Below, in pieces: positions 1-7,153 of a DNA stretch of 9,493 bases (its first letter is position 1; each line of letters begins with the position of its first letter). Below the pieces are notes generated by a model. That model saw only the letters and a list, made by a program, of their open reading frames with translations, was not told the DNA's origin and searched no databases. The DNA is from Bacteriovorax sp. UBA1852. Lineage in GTDB: Bacteria > Bdellovibrionota > Bacteriovoracia > Bacteriovoracales > Bacteriovoracaceae. The position numbers were made by a program, and so were the translations under genes. The DNA lies in assembly GCA_002338505.1 (NCBI GenBank), contig DDIK01000106.1, positions 1 to 9,493 of the forward strand, written 5' to 3'.

Positions 1-3000
1 CAGGAGAGGGGCTAGGGTTTGTGTCATAGGTATCGAAGATGATCTCTGGCCAGGCGTAGTCCCAGTCAGTTACATCTTCGTCATTATCTGAATCATCAGA
101 GCTAACACTAACTAAGAGGATATACCTCTTTCTCACTGTGTCCTCATAGTAACAAGAACTAATAAACACGTCGTTACCTGAGTCAAGATCGTGATCACTT
201 GTCGTGGCATTTGTTGCTGGTGCTACACCAACCCCATCTACATAAGTTTCTGTAGCGTTAACTATAGCTTTACATGCTGCCTCTGAGGTAGAGTTAACAG
301 TAGCTTTTGTATACTCAGCATTTGAAATAGAATTTCCTCTAAAATGAACCTTTATTCCTATGCCGCTAGAGATATTGGCATATATGGGTAAGATGAAACC
401 TAGCTTCATCGAGTTTTGATAACCATATATACCGCTAACACCAGGAGAGGTCACGGCTGGTGTGGATTCATTTACAAAATTACTATGATCTCTAAATCTG
501 TAGATATCGTTAAGGTAAGTCTGGTTATACCCGTCAATTGTCCCATCTCCATCAACATCTGAACCACCGTCGGTATAAGCTGTTGCGTAATAGAGAGCAC
601 CTTTTCCAAGTACTGTATTAAGGTCGAGGTTACCGTTTCCGGTCTCTGTATTCTCTGGAGCATATTCAAGGTTAACTTGTTCGAAAGTGATTGCAGGAGT
701 TCCCGTGTGATCGTAATCTGGACCTGTAAAGCTTACTTTGTTAAAGTCTGTTGTTTCAATGAAACTTGTCTGAACACATCCGTACTTCTGAACACCTCCG
801 AGGTTTGTATCTTCGGTCGGAGTAAAGCAAAACTTATTTGCATCAAGAAACCACTGACCTTCAACATCAGAAGTGGGTGATTCTTTATACATAGTGTTTG
901 TATAGTTTAGACATTGAAAGTTCGAGGGATCAATGCTCAAGCGATTTGGTCTTGTCCAATCATTAGTTCCATCAGAGAACTTCCTAATAAAACCGCCACC
1001 ACAACAATTTGCAGATCCTGTCTTATTAATTTTCTTCCACATATTTTCTTTGTTGGCATCACTAGGAATTGCATTGGCGTCTACTTGTACGGCCCCTGGA
1101 ATATCATCGGCCACAATATATCGCGAATACCTTCCATCTGTTGTTGGATTATCATAAGTATAGAGAGTTGTATCTAAATTATCATTTTCTGAATCGTAGT
1201 CGGCGAGATCAGCTCCATTTTCATAGTCAGTGTACATCGTAAAATCATTCTCTATTTCGCGACAACATCTATTTCTAGACATATCAAAATTATAATACTC
1301 ATCTAAAGAAGCGATGCCTCTTGTTGGGGGAGTTTGTTCTTGACGACAAACTAGTGACTCTTGCCAGAATTCATATTCAGCTTTAGTGTTACCAAAATCA
1401 GTATTTGATCTGTTGAGTGCATATTCAGCATGAAGATCATTAGGAGCACAGTCATAATTGGTGTGACATGGAGATCCTGCTCTTCTAAAACATGCATTAT
1501 TTGCAAAGCCTTTCTCATTAATATCTTTATTAGAACTATCGCCTAAGCTTAGGATAGAGAATAAGTTATCAAATACATTTGTAAACTCTACTCCACAAGC
1601 ATTTTGTCTTATTCTTAAGGCATCGTCCCCGCCAACTCGTATGAGGTTTCCATCAGTATCAAAAGTAGGGCAGGCACGCATTCTATTTGCTGCTGTTGCT
1701 TGAGAGTAATCACAAGCTCCAATCTGAGAAATATGATCAACTCCCGCATCTACAGTATTTGTGGATGAGTGTTGGTCTTCATAATTAATTGCAGAAGTAT
1801 CTCGACCTGGCACACAGAGACCAAATGATGAAATATTAGTAGCCGCCGTTCCACCAAATGCTAGAGCTGAGTTTGCTGCAATATTGTCTCTAATATCGTT
1901 GTCGAGGTTCTCACTTGCACCAAAGTAAGTTGGAAGTCTTCCTAAGACGTTTGCACTTTGACCATAGAGATCATTGCTAGGGTCATTAGGTGTTCTTACA
2001 GTCTCTTTATTAAAGTTCCCTGTTGTAAGTGACTTACATGAAAAGTTTGGAGCACAGGAAAGTAGGCTCTGATCATTAGAGTCAGATAGAGTTGTGTAAT
2101 CGAGTTTACAAAGAGAGCCAGCTCCTCTGTAAACACATCTTTTATTACTTGAGCCAGTAAGGCCACCAGTAATGATATTATTAAACTTGAATTCTCTGCT
2201 AGAGTTTGCACCTTCCTCACCATTTAAATTGTACTTAGGCCAATATGTTTTAACATCAGAGATATCAGCACAAGCGTATTCCCAACCTAATTTTGTTACA
2301 CAATCAGTATCTGTGTCACAAGTATGATTGAGCTGACAAGAAGCCCCAGGGTTTTGATTTACTGCATTTGGATCAAGGTCAAAATCATAGTCATGCTCAG
2401 AGGCATTTTGATTACTTCGATCCTCCATGACTGAAACATTGTAGCTTGTCGGATCAGCGAGGTCTGCGAAAGGTGCATTGATTGCTAAGTATAATTTCTT
2501 CGTTGTACTTTTTACTCTTCGGCCACTGCCGATGACGAACCAAGAATTTCCATCAAAAGATCCAATTAGTGCTCCTCGATTAAATCCGTACCAATCTCTT
2601 TGATAACCATTTATCCACATGGCCGCTTGAGATTTAAGACGTGTTCTTCTTTGAGTATTAACGTCTGCATTTTTGTTATGGGTAAAAGGAATCATTGTAG
2701 GCGGAACCCAGCAGGCGCGACCAAAAATTGTGTCTTCGTAATTACCTTTAGTCTCATTGGTAAAATAATTATCACGTGAGGTCGTATAATTAACTGAGTA
2801 TAGCCCAAAGGGTGAGTTCACATTTGGATGTGAGCTAAAAGCATCAAACCATGGGTCTTTAGTACATGAGTCACATGGAGAGTACACACCACTATTTGCT
2901 CGAATAAGATAGGCAGTATCAAGATCAATATCGATAACAGTTGCAGGTATCGCTTTATCAAGAGCAAATTGCCCAAGCACTGCATTCATACTATAGCTTG

Positions 3001-4342
3001 TTGTATTTGGGCCTGTCTTCGCTACTTCATTTGTATAACTAAAAGTCTCTCCTTCTTGTTCAATACCAGCAGGAACACTAGATAGAGAATCATAAGTAAC
3101 ACCATTCGTATCATAGAAACGGTGAGGAGCAGTTCTAGCACTGACAGAAATATTCACATCCTGAAATGGTGTAGGGACTGTATTGTCTTGTGGAATATCA
3201 CACTCTATTCTCACAATTTCACCAGCTTCATTTTCTGTTTTCTTGAGATTGTAATCAGGACATCGTGGGTCAAGTGGCTCGTTTGTGATAGGATCTACAA
3301 GACAGCCACACTTAATCCAAGTGTTTTCTCTGACAGTATTAAAGTCAGGATCACAGAAACTCACATTCTCATTAAGACATCGGTAGTCTTTAATGTCACT
3401 TTCAAGTTGTGCCCTTGCTTCGTCTGTTGGATCTGTTGGCTCTGGATCATCTTGTCCATCATCTGGATCTATTGGCGCTCCAGTATTTTCTGAACAAACA
3501 TAATAAACACTAGGCCATCTCTTAAAATTTTGAGGGTTTTCTGCTACATCAACAAGTGCTTGAACAAGGTCAGTGCTACTAGGATTACTCTTGAGTGCTC
3601 CATCATCAACACATTGACCTTCAAGGCAGCAATCAAATCCCTGGTCTTGGCAACCAAGATCAGTACATGATGAATTGTTATCACTTACATCATTATTGGG
3701 ATTAATTCTAATGTTTAATCCCTCAAAGTAGTTCGTATTTGCGCTCAGTTCAGTTTGTAAAACTCCAGAGCTAGTAGAGTAAAGCTGAATATTTGTAGAA
3801 ACAACTGTGCTATTGCATGTTGGACAAACTTCTCCAAAAGAATAAGCCGCTCCAGAGGAAATAACTTTTAGGGTTGTCCCAACAGAGTTTTTTAGAGGAG
3901 CATTTCCACTACAGACAGCACTGTTATCTGAACTTGAAGAGGGTGAAACTCTGTATATAAATTTATTGGATGATATAAGCTTTACTCTTGAGGCCCTGAG
4001 TCTTAATTGTTTTTCAAGAGAGGTGCTTGTATTCACAAAGTTCATTATGAGACATACAAGAGCATTATCATCATCTTGAGCAAGTAATTCTACACCACCA
4101 CCTTGCAAGTAAAATGAAGCCGTATCATTTGCATTAAAGATTGCACTGGTTAAGCTTTGGCCACCAATAATCCAGCTAGAAGTAAACGAGGTTGTAGGTG
4201 GAACATCAATTGTCTCATCAGAATCAGACTCATTGCTTTGATCACTAGAGCCCGCCGAAGACCCACGTCTTTGGTTCGAACTTGGAGTACATGAAGTTAG
4301 AATACTCGTACATATGAATATAAAGATAAGTAATGATTTCAT
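1..4342 (-). CDS. giant Cys/Asp-rich outer-membrane lipoprotein, 3' end outside window
   Basis: The minus-strand frame is open from ATG 4342 to the left edge: I read 1447 codons without a stop, so the C-terminus is missing. The N-terminus MKSLLIFIFICTSILTSC is a lipoprotein signal peptide with lipobox L-T-S-C, predicting lipidation at Cys18. Thr at +2 is not the Asp retention signal, so outer-membrane sorting is likely. A Ser/Asp-rich tether follows (about 18-50). Further along are a Cys cluster at 226-244, an acidic Asp/Pro linker at 289-307, related Cys modules near 669-681, 736-745 and 951-965, and two EF-hand or dockerin-like loops at 1232-1243 and 1262-1273. An in-frame TAG (4363-4361) precedes the ATG, so this is the first standard start; AGAGGAGA lies 12 bases upstream. 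I recognise no catalytic domain. A large surface protein, perhaps adhesive or structural, is inference. The frame and lipobox are firm; the role is unknown. Confidence 0.9.
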   Translation of the reverse strand, partial: MKSLLIFIFICTSILTSCTPSSNQRRGSSAGSSDQSNESDSDETIDVPPTTSFTSSWIIGGQSLTSAIFNANDTASFYLQGGGVELLAQDDDNALVCLIMNFVNTSTSLEKQLRLRASRVKLISSNKFIYRVSPSSSSDNSAVCSGNAPLKNSVGTTLKVISSGAAYSFGEVCPTCNSTVVSTNIQLYSTSSGVLQTELSANTNYFEGLNIRINPNNDVSDNNSSCTDLGCQDQGFDCCLEGQCVDDGALKSNPSSTDLVQALVDVAENPQNFKRWPSVYYVCSENTGAPIDPDDGQDDPEPTDPTDEARAQLESDIKDYRCLNENVSFCDPDFNTVRENTWIKCGCLVDPITNEPLDPRCPDYNLKKTENEAGEIVRIECDIPQDNTVPTPFQDVNISVSARTAPHRFYDTNGVTYDSLSSVPAGIEQEGETFSYTNEVAKTGPNTTSYSMNAVLGQFALDKAIPATVIDIDLDTAYLIRANSGVYSPCDSCTKDPWFDAFSSHPNVNSPFGLYSVNYTTSRDNYFTNETKGNYEDTIFGRACWVPPTMIPFTHNKNADVNTQRRTRLKSQAAMWINGYQRDWYGFNRGALIGSFDGNSWFVIGSGRRVKSTTKKLYLAINAPFADLADPTSYNVSVMEDRSNQNASEHDYDFDLDPNAVNQNPGASCQLNHTCDTDTDCVTKLGWEYACADISDVKTYWPKYNLNGEEGANSSREFKFNNIITGGLTGSSNKRCVYRGAGSLCKLDYTTLSDSNDQSLLSCAPNFSCKSLTTGNFNKETVRTPNDPSNDLYGQSANVLGRLPTYFGASENLDNDIRDNIAANSALAFGGTAATNISSFGLCVPGRDTSAINYEDQHSSTNTVDAGVDHISQIGACDYSQATAANRMRACPTFDTDGNLIRVGGDDALRIRQNACGVEFTNVFDNLFSILSLGDSSNKDINEKGFANNACFRRAGSPCHTNYDCAPNDLHAEYALNRSNTDFGNTKAEYEFWQESLVCRQEQTPPTRGIASLDEYYNFDMSRNRCCREIENDFTMYTDYENGADLADYDSENDNLDTTLYTYDNPTTDGRYSRYIVADDIPGAVQVDANAIPSDANKENMWKKINKTGSANCCGGGFIRKFSDGTNDWTRPNRLSIDPSNFQCLNYTNTMYKESPTSDVEGQWFLDANKFCFTPTEDTNLGGVQKYGCVQTSFIETTDFNKVSFTGPDYDHTGTPAITFEQVNLEYAPENTETGNGNLDLNTVLGKGALYYATAYTDGGSDVDGDGTIDGYNQTYLNDIYRFRDHSNFVNESTPAVTSPGVSGIYGYQNSMKLGFILPIYANISSGIGIKVHFRGNSISNAEYTKATVNSTSEAACKAIVNATETYVDGVGVAPATNATTSDHDLDSGNDVFISSCYYEDTVRKRYILLVSVSSDDSDNDEDVTDWDYAWPEIIFDTYDTNPSPSP

Positions 4343-4354
4343 CCGTAAAATACT

Positions 4355-4362
4355 TCTCCTCT
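4355..4362 (-). promoter_or_regulatory. ribosome binding site of the giant lipoprotein gene
   Basis: On the minus strand AGAGGAGA reads as a strong Shine-Dalgarno sequence, 12 bases from ATG 4342, which is slightly long. An in-frame TAG lies at its upstream edge, which excludes any earlier standard start. Confidence 0.6.
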
Positions 4363-4394
4363 AAGTCTTTTCGGCTTGTTATTTCAGTAGTTTA

Positions 4395-4400
4395 ATTATA
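4395..4400 (-). promoter_or_regulatory. candidate -10 element for the giant lipoprotein gene
   Basis: The minus strand has a perfect TATAAT about 53 bases upstream of ATG 4342, which would give a leader of roughly 45 bases. No good -35 hexamer lies 16-18 bases upstream of it (the 17-base position reads ACCTCC). A competing pair is TTGAAA (4492-4487) with CATACT (4469-4464) at 17-base spacing. Which of the two is used cannot be decided from sequence alone. Confidence 0.3.
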
Positions 4401-4460
4401 ACGAGATTCTAAGTGAGGGAGGTATTATTTATCGGGTAGAAGAGCCAAGTTATCGAAAAT

Positions 4461-4487
4461 ACGAGTATGCTAGAAATCTCATATCGT
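4461..4487. repeat. bulged inverted repeat between the two envelope genes
   Basis: Arms ACGA-g-TATG (4461-4469) and CATA-TCGT (4480-4487) pair over 8 base pairs with one bulged base around a 10-base loop. On the minus strand the stem is followed by ATTTTCG, so it might act as a weak terminator for the upstream secreted-protein gene. It also overlaps the spacer and -10 of the TTGAAA/CATACT promoter candidate, so it could be an operator. Confidence 0.35.
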
Positions 4488-4530
4488 TTCAAGTTTAGTC
4501 TAGTGGCAATGAAATTGGGCATTAGTAGCT

Positions 4531-5844
4531 CTATTGAGCTGTTGTATTGAAGTTAAAGCCAGTGGGGGTGTATATACTATAAGAGCCTGCATAAGGGTTA
4601 CACCACATCTGTTGTGAATCTTGACATGAATTTAATCTTTGAGTGAAATAATTTGTCATGTTAATTTGTTGGGTGAGGGCACTTTCCCAAAAGGGAATTT
4701 GCGACTTAAAGTTTCTATACTGAAAAAAATCATTAAGAGTCGAAGGGACCAGCGTTGATGCCGCGTACTGTGCAGCATATGAGAGTATCTTAGATGGATG
4801 TTGTGTGTATTGACTCATCTCCTGTCTTCCTTCATCCCAATAGCGAGTCGTATTTTTATCTAGTTTAATCTTTTTTGGACTCTCATAATGATCAATATCC
4901 GTTATTCTTAAAGTCAGTGTAGAACAAATGCTTTTATCAATTAACCTGTCATCCTCAGTGCAATACTTAGCTTTCAGTGATTTCCAAGTTTGTGAGTTGC
5001 TCATGTTCTTTTGTATACTACCTAGTCCTAGGTCTTGATAATAATTCTCTGCTAAAGCACGCTCTTTTATCTTGTGCATTTCCTCAACTAGGTCATCAAG
5101 GCTTTTATCTTCGGCACTATTTATTTTATAGCTAAAGCAATTCGTTCCAATATATGGATTTAGAAATATTTCTCCATCACCATTTGTGCACTCGAGTTTT
5201 CTCATTCGAGAAATAGAGAGATATTTTAATTTCTCTAAGTCCTGAAACTCATTTGATGATTGTGCAAATTTACTTAATTTACCTTTAAGAACTTTTTGTT
5301 GTTTTTTTAATTCTTCTAATTTTGAAGGTGTAAAGTCTCGGAGTCCTTTCGTAATACAGCTATGTTCTCCATTTAATTCACTAATATTATTAAATAGACT
5401 TGTGCAGCTTTCATCAGAACTTTTTCTGATGAATTTCTGTAAATGGAAAGACTTACTTTCTTTTGAGTTGTCGTCTATTATCGTTAGTGGACTTGATGAG
5501 TCAGTTTGGTTGGCATTAATCATTGAATGTCTTCGACGAAAAACTTCTGTTACTTGTGAATTAGTCGTTTCTAAAAGTTTATTTAGTTCGATTTGATCCT
5601 CAGGAAACTTAGAGCTTTTTAGCTTTTGAAGGGCCTTAAGTATCGCAATCTTGGCGGTGATAATATCAACTTGTGAATTAGCTTTTTCAAGAGAAAGCCC
5701 TTGTGATACTTCTAAACGAGACTGTTTTTTTCCAAGGCTAACAACTCCCTCCTCTAGATTATCGCATAGACTATTAGTCGACTTAAATGCCTGAGAAGGA
5801 AAGCATAAGTTAATTAATACTAAATATTTAAATAGACTCTTCAT
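4531..5844 (-). CDS. secreted protein of unknown family, 437 aa
   Basis: I do not recognise a family. The N-terminus MKSLFKYLVLINLCFPSQA looks like a Sec signal peptide with cleavage after SQA (about residue 19). The Cys in it lacks a small residue at -1, so it is not a lipobox. The mature part is Lys/Glu/Ser-rich with heptad-like helical stretches (about 25-85 and 165-205, the latter Lys-rich) and nine further Cys, so periplasmic disulfides are possible. The C-terminal region is rich in Tyr, Gln, Asn and Phe and ends at TAG. I prefer ATG 5844, because a purine-rich AGAGAAAGA precedes it and it puts Lys2 directly before the hydrophobic core. ATG 5862 would add six residues (MRERLN) but has no visible ribosome binding site. 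The gene lies upstream of the giant lipoprotein gene on the same strand with a 188-base gap. A joint envelope role is only suggested by proximity. Confidence 0.8.
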   Translation of the reverse strand: MKSLFKYLVLINLCFPSQAFKSTNSLCDNLEEGVVSLGKKQSRLEVSQGLSLEKANSQVDIITAKIAILKALQKLKSSKFPEDQIELNKLLETTNSQVTEVFRRRHSMINANQTDSSSPLTIIDDNSKESKSFHLQKFIRKSSDESCTSLFNNISELNGEHSCITKGLRDFTPSKLEELKKQQKVLKGKLSKFAQSSNEFQDLEKLKYLSISRMRKLECTNGDGEIFLNPYIGTNCFSYKINSAEDKSLDDLVEEMHKIKERALAENYYQDLGLGSIQKNMSNSQTWKSLKAKYCTEDDRLIDKSICSTLTLRITDIDHYESPKKIKLDKNTTRYWDEGRQEMSQYTQHPSKILSYAAQYAASTLVPSTLNDFFQYRNFKSQIPFWESALTQQINMTNYFTQRLNSCQDSQQMWCNPYAGSYSIYTPTGFNFNTTAQ

Positions 5845-5866
5845 GTTCAATCTTTCTCTCATAACA

Positions 5867-5933
5867 TAATACTACAACGTTATTATCGGAATCTCGGCAC
5901 GAGATCTTAAATAGTAATATATTGTAGTAATAT
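5867..5933. repeat. nested inverted and direct repeats in the 5' region of the secreted-protein gene
   Basis: TACTACAA (5870-5877) pairs with TTGTAGTA (5922-5929), and three further pairs follow beyond one mismatch. Enclosed is a perfect hairpin, ATCTCG (5891-5896), GCA, CGAGAT (5900-5905). The right arm also contains a direct repeat of TAGTAATAT (5912-5920 and 5925-5933, 13-base period), and the left arm carries a one-mismatch inverted copy. No T-tract follows on either strand, so it is not a standard terminator. Its place just upstream of ATG 5862/5844 suggests an operator or a structured leader. Confidence 0.5.
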
Positions 5934-5990
5934 CAGTACTTTAATTTGTTATGGTGTTTAGATGTCTTTTAGATTTATTTACTTAGGTAT

Positions 5991-7073
5991 TTACCCATGA
6001 CCACCGGCCATAAAGTCTTTTGAATGATCAATGCGCTTACCACCTTGAATCTGAGAAAAGTATTCTCTCGTAACATCCATCGTTTCATCAATATCTTTAG
6101 CCGTAAATATGGCATTTCTAAAGTGAGCAACATTTGGATAACCTTGTGCCATCCAGACAATATTCTTTCTCAATGTAATATGAATAGTTCTCTCTCGATC
6201 AGTGTAGTCTTCTAGATATGATTTAAATCTTTCGATGATTTCAAGATAGTCTTGAGCGCTAAAGTTAAAATCATCCTCTTCAGTCATAAAACCTTCTAAG
6301 AAGATAAAAGGATTTCTTAGAGGTCCTCTTCCAAGCATAAGAGCATCACACTTTGTATCCTCTAGCCTTGCTCTAACTTTTTCTGGAGTATGTAGATCAC
6401 CATTACCAATTATTGGTAAGAATTTATCTTGACCTATCTTTTCTAAGAGGTCCCAATCTGCCTGGCCTTTATAGGCCTGAGTTCTTGTTCGCCCGTGAAT
6501 AGCGACAAATTCAATACCTTCATTCTTTGCTATATTTATAATCTCAGGAGCATTGATGGAGTCACTATCCCATCCTGTTCTAATCTTAATTGTTAAAGGA
6601 ATATCAATTGCTTTTTTTATGGTAGAGAAAAAGTGTGAAAGTTTCAGAGGATCTTTCATAAGCGCAGAGCCGCCACCTTTGGAGACCACCTTTCTAACAG
6701 GGCATCCCATATTAATATCGATAAACTTTGGATTCTTGTCTGCTGCGACTTCAGCTGCTTGTGCCATGGCCTCAGCATTTTCTCCAAAGAGCTGTATGCC
6801 AACATTTCTCTCGCGTGGATGGATTTCAAGCATCTTAAAGGTTTTTTCATTCTTATAATTGATTCCATGACATGAGATCAATTCACTAACAGTACCACCA
6901 GCTCCAAGTTCTTCCATTAGGAGTCTATATGGAGCGGTACAGATGCTCGACATTGGTGCCAATAGACACTTGGAGTCAAATGAAATTCCACCAAGTTTAA
7001 TTGGTGTTTGTCTTGATTTTAAGACATCAATTTTTGTTTGTAGCTCTGGTGAGAACTTGATTTGATCAGTCAT
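5991..7073 (-). CDS. dus: tRNA-dihydrouridine synthase, DusB-like
   Basis: FMN-dependent reduction of specific uridines to dihydrouridine in tRNA, in the cytoplasm. The 360-residue length is slightly longer than the usual 320-340. Family signatures appear in order: LLAPM at 37-41 (FMN site at the end of strand 1), GIQLFG at 92-97, MGCPVRKVVSKGGGSALM at 122-139 with catalytic Cys124, IKIRTGW at 162-168 with the conserved Lys163, IHGRTR at 192-197 (His193), IIGNGD at 221-226 and LMLGRGPLRNP at 245-255. The stretch after APM reads SSICTAPYR, where many relatives have AGVTDxPFR, a mild divergence. The start at 7073 has no Shine-Dalgarno sequence (CACCTCT precedes it), which fits the leaderless promoter proposed here. 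The C-terminal helical domain is present to the TAA stop. The gene diverges from the HAD gene. The family is certain; the subfamily is likely. Confidence 0.95.
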   Translation of the reverse strand: MTDQIKFSPELQTKIDVLKSRQTPIKLGGISFDSKCLLAPMSSICTAPYRLLMEELGAGGTVSELISCHGINYKNEKTFKMLEIHPRERNVGIQLFGENAEAMAQAAEVAADKNPKFIDINMGCPVRKVVSKGGGSALMKDPLKLSHFFSTIKKAIDIPLTIKIRTGWDSDSINAPEIINIAKNEGIEFVAIHGRTRTQAYKGQADWDLLEKIGQDKFLPIIGNGDLHTPEKVRARLEDTKCDALMLGRGPLRNPFIFLEGFMTEEDDFNFSAQDYLEIIERFKSYLEDYTDRERTIHITLRKNIVWMAQGYPNVAHFRNAIFTAKDIDETMDVTREYFSQIQGGKRIDHSKDFMAGGHG

Positions 7074-7079
7074 AGAGGT

Positions 7080-7108
7080 GATTTACAAACTTCTCTTAAA
7101 CAAGTCAA
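7080..7108 (-). promoter_or_regulatory. candidate dus promoter, possibly leaderless
   Basis: On the minus strand TTGACT (7108-7103) is followed after 17 bases by TAAATC (7085-7080). The -35 matches consensus at 5 of 6 positions and the -10 at only 3 of 6. Transcription would start about 6-7 bases downstream, at or next to ATG 7073. Because no Shine-Dalgarno sequence precedes the ATG, a leaderless transcript is possible. Confidence 0.4.
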
Positions 7109-7117
7109 TAATTGAAC

Positions 7118-7146
7118 TTTCGAACGAGAATTAATTACTGTATGAT
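7118..7146 (+). promoter_or_regulatory. candidate promoter of the HAD-ffh operon
   Basis: A good -10, TATGAT (7141-7146), lies 17 bases downstream of a poor -35, TTTCGA (7118-7123). The predicted start point falls about 7 bases downstream, against ATG 7154, with no convincing ribosome binding site between. The TTGAAC at 7112 is too far (23 bases) to pair with this -10. Confidence 0.35.
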
Positions 7147-7153
7147 GTGGGCC

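Noticed and set aside
914..1177. Overlapping plus-strand frames of 87 and 74 codons
   Set aside because: Both are antisense shadows of the lipoprotein frame, which I read as continuous across this region.
3122..3493. Plus-strand open frame of 123 codons
   Set aside because: It lies antisense within the giant lipoprotein gene, has no ribosome binding site or family features, and its composition follows the complementary frame.
4503..4521. CAAT/ATTG inverted repeat as a terminator for the secreted-protein gene
   Set aside because: The stem is only 4 base pairs with no T-run, too weak to call.
5787..5844. Lipoprotein signal in the 437-residue protein
   Set aside because: The Cys in L-I-N-L-C has Leu at -1, not Gly, Ala or Ser, so cleavage after S-Q-A by signal peptidase I is more likely.
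6553..6858. Plus-strand frame of 101 codons inside dus
   Set aside because: The opposite strand encodes the highly conserved Dus catalytic core here; the antisense frame shows no independent support.
7112..7153. TTG 7112 as the start of the HAD protein
   Set aside because: It adds 14 residues unlike the family, has no ribosome binding site and overlaps the promoter candidate; ATG 7154 fits the usual distance to motif I.
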